From the NCBI GenBank assembly GCA_900752535.1, contig CAADVV010000386.1, positions 1 through 5,263 of the forward strand: a DNA stretch of 5,263 nucleotides. The letters run 5' to 3'. Of the stretch, positions 1-5,263 are shown piece after piece. The stretch is from Bacteroidales bacterium (GTDB lineage Bacteria > Bacteroidota > Bacteroidia > Bacteroidales > Muribaculaceae). The notes under the pieces are model-generated. The model had not been told where the DNA came from, made no database searches, and saw only the letters and a program-made list of their open reading frames with translations. Each line of letters starts with the position of its first letter. Within the stretch, counting starts at the first letter, position 1. Both the position numbers and the translations under genes were made by a program.

Positions 1-1399
1 GCGTGAGGGAGAGCGTACCGTCGTTTTTGCCTACGGTCTTTTGTTTCGAGCCGTCGTTGCCCACAATACGGATGACAGCGTTCGGCACAGGCTCGTCGTC
101 ACGGTCGACAACCCAACCGCTGATGGTTATCTTCAGGTCGGGCAGCTCGAAAGTGTAGATGTGGTCATAGCCTCGGCCGTCACCGCGGTTTGAGCTGAGA
201 TAGCCCGAAGGATGGTCGGCCTTGCGGTCAAAGGTGATGCCGAAGTCGTCAGCCTCCGAGTTGACCGGCACGCCCATATTTTTGACGCTCCAGTGGCCGT
301 CGGGGCCGAGTGTGGCGCAGAATATGTCGAGGCCTCCCAGACCGGGATGTCCGTTGCTTGAGAAATACATAATGCTGTCGGTCTGCATATAGGGGAACAT
401 CTCGTCACCGACGGTGTTGATGTCGGGGCCGAGGTTTTCGAGCGAGCCGGCACGTTCCTTGACGTTGACGCGCCATATGTCGCGGCCGCCTACGCCGGGC
501 ATATCACTGGTGAAATAGAGCCACTGGCCGTCAGGCGAAACGGCGGGATGACCGTAGCTCGAGACAGTGTCGGCCGTTATTTCAAATTTGACCGGGGCGC
601 TCCACTTGGCGTCGGAGCGCTGCGACGTGTAAATCTCCACGCCGGTGTTGGCGTTGGGCTCGCGGCGCGCTTTTGTCAGATACATGGTCGAGCCGTCGGG
701 CGAAAATGAGCAGATGCCTTCTTCTACCTCGCTGTTAAGCTCGCCTTCGACGGGTTCGGGACGCTGCCATTCGCCGCGCTCGTTCTTCTTCGACATCCAG
801 ATGTCTCCTTTTTTCATACCGGTGATTTCAGAGCGGTTTTCGCCGGTCACCTTCTCATTGGTGGTCGTGAAGTAGAGCACGTCGTCGTTAAACATCGGAG
901 AGAAATCGGCGCGTCTCGAGTTGAGGAGTTTTGACTGTCTGACGACATAGCGTGTGCGGTTGGCCTTCATCTCGTACGCGAGGCGGGCGCCTTCGAGTCC
1001 GGCCAGAGCCTCGGGATTACCCGGCACTTTTGCCAAAAACTCCTCATATGACTTGATGGCGGCCGGATATTTGCCCTCGGCGTGCAGGCTCTGGGCAAGC
1101 CTGAGCACTGCCATAGAGTCAGTGACGCCATAACGAATGGCGTTCTGATAGGCCGCCGAGGCGCGAGCGGCCATGTTGAGCCGACGATAGCACTCGGCCA
1201 TCTTGTAGGCCACCTCTCCGCGCTGAGGCCGCTCCTCGCGTTTGGTCAGACGGTTATAAATCTTGCGGTAGGTCTTGGAGGCGTCGTAATATTCTCCACG
1301 GGCCATCTGCTCGTTGGCAGTGGAGAGTTTGGCGCCGGAACATCCGGCCAGCACGACCAGAACAACGGCCGCCACAATATATTTTATCGTACGATTCAT
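1..1399 (-). CDS. PorE-like TPR / PD40 beta-propeller lipoprotein, C-terminus cut by window edge
   Basis: This is a probable outer-membrane-anchored periplasmic lipoprotein; 466 codons are visible and there is no stop before the left edge. The ATG at 1399 begins a signal peptide with a hydrophobic stretch (residues 7-18) and lipobox LAGC, which puts the lipidated Cys at residue 20. Residues ~27-140 are helical TPR-like repeats (for example GEYYDASKTYRKIY and GKYPAAIKSYEEFL). Residues ~160-418 hold PD40/WD40-like propeller blades with repeated SPDG..LYFTS signatures and GGRDIW and GGLDIF motifs. Residues ~422 onward (ITISGWVVDRDDEPVPNAVI) start a carboxypeptidase-regulatory-like beta domain. 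In the known family this order is usually followed by an OmpA-like peptidoglycan-binding domain, which would lie outside the window. Lipobox-TPR-PD40-CRD-OmpA is the architecture of PorE, a T9SS component of Porphyromonas gingivalis. Bacteroidota carry several paralogues with this layout, so PorE itself is an inference. It follows the yqgE-like gene by 30 bases and has its own possible promoter. Confidence 0.88.
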   Translation of the reverse strand, partial: MNRTIKYIVAAVVLVVLAGCSGAKLSTANEQMARGEYYDASKTYRKIYNRLTKREERPQRGEVAYKMAECYRRLNMAARASAAYQNAIRYGVTDSMAVLRLAQSLHAEGKYPAAIKSYEEFLAKVPGNPEALAGLEGARLAYEMKANRTRYVVRQSKLLNSRRADFSPMFNDDVLYFTTTNEKVTGENRSEITGMKKGDIWMSKKNERGEWQRPEPVEGELNSEVEEGICSFSPDGSTMYLTKARREPNANTGVEIYTSQRSDAKWSAPVKFEITADTVSSYGHPAVSPDGQWLYFTSDMPGVGGRDIWRVNVKERAGSLENLGPDINTVGDEMFPYMQTDSIMYFSSNGHPGLGGLDIFCATLGPDGHWSVKNMGVPVNSEADDFGITFDRKADHPSGYLSSNRGDGRGYDHIYTFELPDLKITISGWVVDRDDEPVPNAVIRIVGNDGSKQKTVGKNDGTLSLT

Positions 1400-1408
1400 T
1401 TCAGAGCG

Positions 1409-1416
1409 CAAAATTA
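1409..1416 (-). promoter_or_regulatory. Candidate Bacteroidota -7 element (TAATTTTG) for the PorE-like gene
   Basis: On the minus strand the gap before the lipoprotein reads TAATTTTG, an exact match to the Bacteroidota TAnnTTTG -7 box. Only 9 bases separate it from the ATG at 1399. I see no convincing -33 TTTG at the usual spacing; the upstream sequence is a run of A and T. If it is used, the 5' leader is only a few bases long. The motif is short and the gap is AT-rich, so a chance match is possible. Confidence 0.42.
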
Positions 1417-1429
1417 CTAAAAATAAATC

Positions 1430-2020
1430 TTAATTAGCCCTAAGATCACGGGGATGATAGAGCCACGTGCGGTATGGGCTGCCGAGAGATCTCACGGCCT
1501 CGTGCCACTGGGCGTCGCCGGTTGTCGACAGAAGCCGTGACGGAGGCTGAGGCATGTCGGCTACGGCCCACACTTTCTGCTCCATCTCGCCGTCAAGCTG
1601 ACCGCGTTCCCAGCCGCTGTAGCCGATGAAGAAACGAATCAGTCCGTCAAGCGGATAGCCGGCCTCGACATAACCGCACATCGACTTGAAATCGCCGCCA
1701 ATCCAGAGACCGGGAGAAATCTCTCCGGCGCCCGGAAGGTTGTCGGGCCGGAGAGTGTGGATATAATATAGTCTGTCCCACGACATCGGGCCGCCGCAAT
1801 AGACGGGGATGCCCTGTACGCTTATGTCTTCGACAAGCGTGTCGAGAGTGTGGCCTGTCTCCTGGTTCATGACAACGCCCATCGAGGGTTTGTCAGGGTC
1901 ACAGTCGATCATGGCTATTACAGCATGGTTGAAAAAAGATTCGCGCAGAAAAGGCTCGGCTACCAGCAGTTTTCCGGCACCCGGAGCACGTGAAGATATG
2001 TTGATGTTGAATAAGTCCAT
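1430..2020 (-). CDS. YqgE/AlgH family protein (UPF0301, DUF179)
   Basis: This is a complete protein of 196 residues, a typical length for the YqgE/AlgH family. Recognisable blocks, numbered from the ATG at 2020, are GKLLVAEPFL near residue 16, SMGVVMN near 46, VYCGGPMSWDRLYYIHT near 72-88, GLWIGGDF near 103 and RFFIGYSGWERGQLDGEME near 127-145. There is no signal peptide, so it should be cytoplasmic. The family's biochemical role is not settled: it was named from a proposed transcriptional regulator of alginate genes in Pseudomonas, but it has a compact alpha/beta fold without a classic DNA-binding motif. The reading frame extends three codons further to a TTG at 2029. I prefer the ATG because it is the stronger start and the conserved block begins a normal distance after it. 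No Shine-Dalgarno sequence is visible. It sits between a secreted protease and a PorE-like lipoprotein, but nothing in the sequence shows it works with either. Family assignment is firm; function is unknown. Confidence 0.93.
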   Translation of the reverse strand: MDLFNINISSRAPGAGKLLVAEPFLRESFFNHAVIAMIDCDPDKPSMGVVMNQETGHTLDTLVEDISVQGIPVYCGGPMSWDRLYYIHTLRPDNLPGAGEISPGLWIGGDFKSMCGYVEAGYPLDGLIRFFIGYSGWERGQLDGEMEQKVWAVADMPQPPSRLLSTTGDAQWHEAVRSLGSPYRTWLYHPRDLRAN

Positions 2021-2038
2021 AGTATACAATCATACTAT
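2019..2038. repeat. Perfect 7-bp inverted repeat over the yqgE-like start codon
   Basis: On the plus strand ATAGTAT (2019-2025) is followed by a 6-base spacer and ATACTAT (2032-2038), a perfect inverted repeat. One arm overlaps the ATG at 2018-2020. In RNA it could form a weak AT-rich hairpin over the start codon; in DNA it could be an operator half-site pair. The arms are AT-rich, so chance occurrence is quite possible. Confidence 0.4.
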
Positions 2039-2056
2039 AAACGTGAAACAGCGCCT

Positions 2057-2064
2057 CAAAATTA
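2057..2064 (-). promoter_or_regulatory. Candidate Bacteroidota -7 element (TAATTTTG) for the yqgE-like gene
   Basis: In the 58-base gap after the protease stop the minus strand reads TAATTTTG, an exact TAnnTTTG match, 36 bases before the ATG at 2020. Use of this element would give a leader of roughly 25-35 bases that contains the inverted repeat at 2019-2038. A -33 TTTG at 19-21 bases upstream is not clear; that stretch overlaps the end of the protease gene. Confidence 0.4.
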
Positions 2065-2078
2065 TATCTCTCTGTGTC

Positions 2079-4184
2079 CTATTTCAGGAGTATGCGAGCC
2101 GCCCTGACATCGCGGTCACGGACAATATAGACGCCCGCGGGAACAGCCGAAGCGTCGAGCACAGACGATGCTGAAGCTGCGAGACAGCGTCCGGTCAGGT
2201 CGTAGAGCGACAGCGACGACGAGGGCGTTGCCCGAGCCGACAAAGTTCGTCCCTCAATTTTAAGCCATCCGGAAGTGTCAGAGGTGATTTCGTCAAGACG
2301 CACGTTTCCGTTCAGTAGACTGACGAGTCCTCGCAGTCCGTTGAGAGTGCCTGACGAACCATAACGCGGATCGTCAGCGTCGGCTGGCGTGTCGTCGCTA
2401 TCCTGAAGTGCACGGCGCGCCGTAGCCACGTCAAGATCGGGAAACGCCTGCACCCATGTAGCGATGGTACCGGCCACGAGAGGTGACGACATCGAGGTGC
2501 CTCCCATGCCGAACCACCGGTGCTCATGTCCGCTGTCGTCAGTCGAAACCGCAGAAACCCTCAGCGCGTCGGAATGAGCGTCATAGAAGCGTCCGCTCAG
2601 AGCCGAGACAAGGAGATTGCCGGGCGCCGTAATGTCAGGCTTGGCACAGCCGTCAGGGCGGATTCCGTAGCTCGAGTCTGGCGAAATGACACCGGTGGAA
2701 AATCCTGCGTCCCATGTTCCGCCGTCGGCAAGAGGCACTATTGAGCGGTCATTGGCCATTCCTACCATGATGGCGCCGTCGGAGGCGGCAAGGTCGTTAA
2801 AACTCATGGAGGCGTCGCCATAGCGTCCGCCGGGGATTCCCGCACCGCGAAGCATCAGACCGCGGCCTTCGGCAAAGAGGTCGATGCGTGTCTCGCGCCG
2901 CGAAGTGAAGCTCAGAGCAAGGAGATAGCGAGACGTTCCGTCTTCTTTTTTCACACGCGCTTTATAGTCGGCCGCAATAACCATATGGACGCGTCCGTTG
3001 AGACGGTTTATCTCGGCGTCGATTTCAACGGTGCCGTCAAAGGCATTGCTGAATCCCGCGACAATATCGTCTCCGCCCACTGAGCTTATGGTTGTCCGCG
3101 AACCGATGGGACGCGACATCGTGCCGACAAATATCTTCTGCTGCGTATCCCAAACGCCTAAAGCAACGCTCACGGGCGAGCTGTCTGAGCACCATACGTC
3201 GACGTTGCCCGAAATCTCGAGATTGTCCCACGTCGTCAGACAGGTCGCCAGCGCTTCGTCGTCTCCTCTGAAGGTCTGATGAAGCGTGGTCTGTGTGCGG
3301 CCGTTGTTTCCGGCTGACATGCAGATGATGGCTTCGCGCGACTGCATGTCGAGATAGCGGTTGAAAAGCGTCGACCCGTCGTGAGGACCGATATATGACG
3401 ATAGCGAGATGTTGATGACAGCGGGTTTGCCGGCCTCCGAGGCATATTCGATAATGTCGTCGATTCCGGCAAGGATGGCTACGTCGGTCAGGTCGCTGAC
3501 TGTTGCGACAATGTCTGAGCCGGGTGCAGCTCCGTGATAGGGGAATCCATCGATTACGCCTCCGGCAAGGATGGCACCGACATGTGTGGCGTGATATTCG
3601 TCGGGCAACTCGGGAGATTCCGTCTCATAAGGGTCGTCAATCTCGGTGCGCAGTCCGTTGAAGGTGTCGTAGACCACAAGCCGTTTCAGACGTCCTCCGG
3701 CAAAAGCCTGATGCTTGGGGTCAAAACCGATGTCACAGAATCCGGTGACAACACCCGTGCCGTCATACGGCGAATCTATGCCGACGGCGTTGTGGATTTC
3801 GTTGACCGAGGCCTGTGCGAGGGCTACGTCGAGAGTCGAACTGACGCGCGAGGCCATTGACGCGCTGTAGAGACCCGCGCCTGAATCGAGAATGTCTATG
3901 CGGTCATAAGGCACGCAGGCGAGCACAATGTCGCCGCGGTGGCCCATGATGACACTCCCGGCGTCGGTGAGCGTAGCCATACCCGTCACAGGGTCTGACA
4001 ACTGAACGAGAACGGGGAGAAAAGCGGGAGTAGACGGGACCTCCATGTCGGAGTCGCCGCTCACACGCGACAGGGCGCGAGCGACCTTGTCAAGTTCCAT
4101 GCGGAGCCGTGCGTCAGCCACAGAGGCCGGCGACGCCAGCGCCGGCAGAACCAGCGCGGCGCAAAGTAATAACCTTAATATCAT
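2079..4184 (-). CDS. Secreted S8 (subtilisin-like) serine protease with T9SS sorting domain
   Basis: This 701-residue protein should be an exported endopeptidase. Residues 1-18 form a Sec signal peptide (hydrophobic LLLCAALVLPALA, cleavage likely after ALA). Residues ~20-130 look like a propeptide. The subtilase domain begins near 138. Its catalytic residues are readable: Asp151 in GFCDIGFD, His201 in HATHV, oxyanion Asn293 in SAGNNG and Ser564 in GTSMSSP, with the conserved KPDITAPG at 515-522. About 200 residues between Asn293 and KPDITAPG form a beta-rich insertion. Together with the GPHDGS motif at 267-271, this resembles Csp-like S8 proteases, which carry an inserted jelly-roll domain. 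Residues ~645-701 form a T9SS C-terminal sorting domain (LSLYDLTGR, then LDASAVPAGVYIV and a final basic ARILLK), which predicts passage through the outer membrane by the type IX system, with tail removal and surface attachment or release. The substrate is unknown. The ATG at 4184 gives an intact signal peptide; the next internal Met (residue 29) would lose it. All catalytic residues are present, so activity is expected. Confidence 0.94.
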   Translation of the reverse strand: MILRLLLCAALVLPALASPASVADARLRMELDKVARALSRVSGDSDMEVPSTPAFLPVLVQLSDPVTGMATLTDAGSVIMGHRGDIVLACVPYDRIDILDSGAGLYSASMASRVSSTLDVALAQASVNEIHNAVGIDSPYDGTGVVTGFCDIGFDPKHQAFAGGRLKRLVVYDTFNGLRTEIDDPYETESPELPDEYHATHVGAILAGGVIDGFPYHGAAPGSDIVATVSDLTDVAILAGIDDIIEYASEAGKPAVINISLSSYIGPHDGSTLFNRYLDMQSREAIICMSAGNNGRTQTTLHQTFRGDDEALATCLTTWDNLEISGNVDVWCSDSSPVSVALGVWDTQQKIFVGTMSRPIGSRTTISSVGGDDIVAGFSNAFDGTVEIDAEINRLNGRVHMVIAADYKARVKKEDGTSRYLLALSFTSRRETRIDLFAEGRGLMLRGAGIPGGRYGDASMSFNDLAASDGAIMVGMANDRSIVPLADGGTWDAGFSTGVISPDSSYGIRPDGCAKPDITAPGNLLVSALSGRFYDAHSDALRVSAVSTDDSGHEHRWFGMGGTSMSSPLVAGTIATWVQAFPDLDVATARRALQDSDDTPADADDPRYGSSGTLNGLRGLVSLLNGNVRLDEITSDTSGWLKIEGRTLSARATPSSSLSLYDLTGRCLAASASSVLDASAVPAGVYIVRDRDVRAARILLK
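2082..2252 (-). other. T9SS C-terminal sorting domain of the S8 protease
   Basis: This covers residues ~645-701 of the protease. The pattern is the type A sorting tail: a strand pair around SLSLYDLTGRCL, a serine/alanine-rich turn, an LDASAVPAGVYIV motif, and a last strand ending in a basic residue (ILLK). In known T9SS cargo this domain targets the protein to the outer-membrane translocon and is removed by the sortase-like PorU. The exact cleavage point cannot be read from the sequence; the linker TSDTSGW near residues 634-640 is a plausible region. Confidence 0.8.
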
Positions 4185-4185
4185 A

Positions 4186-4224
4186 TGTGTGCAAATTTAC
4201 GTTTTTTCGGCAATAAAGCACACA
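4186..4224. repeat. 7-bp inverted repeat (TGTGTGC / GCACACA) bracketing the protease promoter region
   Basis: TGTGTGC at 4186-4192 and GCACACA at 4218-4224 are perfect inverted arms separated by 25 bases. They flank the candidate -7 element, and one arm ends 2 bases before the protease start codon. The spacing would suit a dimeric regulator, though a chance match of this length in one short gap cannot be excluded. There is no T-run next to the arms that would make this an ordinary terminator. Confidence 0.38.
4192..4199 (-). promoter_or_regulatory. Candidate Bacteroidota -7 element (TAAATTTG) for the S8 protease gene
   Basis: The minus strand reads TAAATTTG followed by only 7 bases and then the protease ATG at 4184. 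The box matches TAnnTTTG exactly. With the usual distance from -7 box to transcription start, the mRNA would be leaderless or nearly so. No clear -33 TTTG is visible at the expected spacing; a TTTATTG lies closer than normal. Confidence 0.45.
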
Positions 4225-4243
4225 CTGAGGAGGTTAAAAAATG

Positions 4244-5017
4244 TCAGTGAATAAGGCGCTTAAGCTGCTCCGTCAACCCCGGAGCCGACGCCATGACGCT
4301 GTAGCGTCGGTCGGGTCTAAGGTCAACGATGTCCGCTCCGGCTTCGGCAGCTATCAGCCGTCCGGCGGCCACATCCCAGCGGTGTAGCGCCAGTTCCCAG
4401 TATCCGTCAAGAAATCCGGCGCCGACATAACAGAGGTCTATGGCTGCTGAACCGAGTCGTCTCAGACCGCGTATCTCGTTAACCACACGCGAGATATTGT
4501 CAAGATTGTTGTCAGGATTTTCGGCACGGTCGACCGGCATGCCGGTCGACAGCACAGCGCGTCTGAGGGATGTCTTGTCAGAGCAATGTATGGTCTCACC
4601 GTTGAGACGGGCGCCTCCGCCACGTATGGCGGTGAAGGTTTCGCCCAGGCGGGGAGCGTGGACGACACCGACAACGGGCTCTCCGTCATGTTCGAGAGCA
4701 ATGGAGACACTGAACAGCGGAAGTCCCTGCGAATAGTTGGTCGTGCCGTCGAGGGGGTCAACCACCCAGCGCCAGCGACTCAGGGGCGACTCACTTGCCC
4801 CCGACTCCTCCGCGAGGATGGCATGGTCGGGAAATTCGCTGCGGATATGCCCTAATATGGCAGCTTCCGACTCTTTATCTGCAATTGTCACGACATCATA
4901 GTCATTGGCCTTTGTCTCGATGCCGAGTCCGCCACGACGGAAGTGAGACAGCTGAATCTCGCCGGCTTCGCGTGCCCATGTCTCGGCCCTTTCAAGGAAA
5001 ATCTCAAGTTCTCTCAT
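4244..5017 (-). CDS. Inositol monophosphatase family phosphatase (SuhB-like)
   Basis: This is a cytoplasmic Mg2+-dependent, Li+-sensitive-type phosphatase of 257 residues, a normal family length. Motifs, numbered from the ATG at 5017, are TKANDYDVVTIAD (35-47), the metal ligands Glu70-Glu71 in LAEES, the signature WVVDPLDGTTNY (84-95, ligands Asp87 and Asp90), RRLGSAAIDLCYVGAG (186-201) and WDVAAGRLIAAEAGA (214-228, ligand Asp215). The GSAAIDLCYVGAGFLDGYWE block is closest to SuhB/IMPase rather than to CysQ (PAP phosphatase), but the substrate (inositol-1-phosphate or another sugar or nucleotide phosphate) cannot be fixed from sequence. The reading frame is open upstream to a TTG at 5131, but those 38 residues have no family counterpart and overlap the neighbouring coding sequence, so the ATG at 5017 is preferred. 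It starts 13 bases after the ygiQ-like stop, with no promoter-like box in between, so co-transcription with that gene is likely. Confidence 0.93.
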   Translation of the reverse strand: MRELEIFLERAETWAREAGEIQLSHFRRGGLGIETKANDYDVVTIADKESEAAILGHIRSEFPDHAILAEESGASESPLSRWRWVVDPLDGTTNYSQGLPLFSVSIALEHDGEPVVGVVHAPRLGETFTAIRGGGARLNGETIHCSDKTSLRRAVLSTGMPVDRAENPDNNLDNISRVVNEIRGLRRLGSAAIDLCYVGAGFLDGYWELALHRWDVAAGRLIAAEAGADIVDLRPDRRYSVMASAPGLTEQLKRLIH

Positions 5018-5030
5018 AGTTTGTGTGTTG

Positions 5031-5263
5031 TCAACGTTTCTTTCTTTTATTAGAACGCCCGGCGGGGGCGCCGGGTTCCCGCAGGGCGAAACTTCGGGGC
5101 CGGCGGTCATTCTGACGGTGTGTTCCACCAAAAAGTTTGTTTATCAGGTCGGGGCGGTGGATATTGAGCAGCGAACGCTCAATTTCGGCGCGCCGCGACG
5201 GGTCATACCAGAAGAAATATTTGCGCTGCGCCTCTTTCTCGCGCGGAGTCCGGGCCGTGAAGA
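5031..5263 (-). CDS. ygiQ: C-terminal fragment of a probable YgiQ-type radical SAM protein
   Basis: An open frame enters from the right edge and gives 76 residues before a TGA at 5033-5031. It starts with FTARTPREKEAQRKYFFWYDP, continues with RRAEIERSLLNIHRPDLINKLFGG and ends in a low-complexity basic tail (GRSNKRKKR). This pattern matches the end of the YgiQ family as I recall it: a block on matching residues before and after the 'REK..QRKYFFWY' segment, a helix ending in R.DLI..LFG, then a lysine/arginine-rich tail. In that family the radical SAM domain with its CxxxCxxC cluster motif lies well upstream, so nothing catalytic is visible here. The molecular function of YgiQ is not established. 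The frame is supported because the other two minus-strand frames close within the fragment. It probably shares a transcript with the downstream phosphatase gene. Confidence 0.66.
   Translation of the reverse strand, partial: FTARTPREKEAQRKYFFWYDPSRRAEIERSLLNIHRPDLINKLFGGTHRQNDRRPRSFALREPGAPAGRSNKRKKR

Noticed and set aside
133..453. Minus-strand open frame of 106 codons overlapping the propeller region
   Set aside because: It is in another frame of the lipoprotein gene, with a serine/threonine-rich low-complexity translation. The true frame shows PD40 blades throughout this stretch.
1082..1420. Plus-strand open frame of 112 codons
   Set aside because: It lies antisense to the N-terminal half of the PorE-like lipoprotein, whose signal peptide, lipobox and TPR repeats are clear. 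The plus-strand product has no recognisable domain and is a by-product of GC-rich codon use.
3534..3860. Plus-strand open frame of 108 codons within the protease gene
   Set aside because: It is antisense to the subtilase domain carrying Asp151 and His201 and has no family signature.
2079..4184. Reading the protease as a lipoprotein because of Cys8 in the signal peptide
   Set aside because: Cys8 falls inside the hydrophobic core and is not preceded by a lipobox; a signal peptidase I site after ALA fits better.
4236..4243. T-run after the phosphatase stop as a terminator
   Set aside because: The minus strand has CATTTTTT just after the stop, but I find no stable GC-rich stem directly before it, so an intrinsic terminator is not supported.
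4440..4855. Several overlapping frames on both strands inside the phosphatase gene
   Set aside because: The 4244-5017 frame contains all the inositol monophosphatase motifs; the others are shadow frames.
5058..5075. GC-rich perfect stem (CCCGGCG, GGGG loop, CGCCGGG) as a rho-independent terminator
   Set aside because: It lies inside the coding sequence of the ygiQ-like tail, before the TGA at 5033-5031, and has no T-run after it in either direction.

Overview
The window looks like chromosomal DNA from a moderately GC-rich member of the Bacteroidales (Bacteroidota). Muribaculaceae would fit, but the family is a guess. The evidence is the TAnnTTTG promoter elements just ahead of start codons, the lack of strong Shine-Dalgarno sequences, a lipoprotein with the TPR / PD40-propeller / carboxypeptidase-regulatory layout, and an exported protease ending in a type IX secretion (T9SS) C-terminal sorting domain.

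All five genes lie on the minus strand and are transcribed from right to left. In that order they are: the C-terminal end of a probable YgiQ-type radical SAM protein (5263-5031); an inositol monophosphatase/SuhB-family phosphatase (5017-4244); a secreted subtilisin-like S8 protease with a Csp-like inserted domain and a T9SS sorting tail (4184-2079); a YqgE/AlgH-family (UPF0301) protein (2020-1430); and a PorE-like TPR-PD40 lipoprotein that runs off the left edge (1399-1). Coding density is very high: the gaps are 13, 59, 58 and 30 bases, and no stretch over 300 bases lacks a gene.

The ygiQ and suhB-like genes are close enough to share a transcript. Each of the other three genes has its own TAnnTTTG element in the short gap before it, so they may be separately transcribed even though they are packed head to tail. 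The clearest functional link is between the outer genes. The protease carries the kind of tail that the T9SS recognises, and the lipoprotein has the architecture of the T9SS accessory protein PorE. No common pathway can be claimed for YqgE, the phosphatase and YgiQ.

I see no RNA genes, mobile elements, CRISPR arrays or obvious horizontal transfer. The less ordinary items are the protease's domain layout and altered catalytic motifs, the very short predicted leaders, and two inverted repeats sitting on gene starts. I do not see a clearly new multi-gene system.
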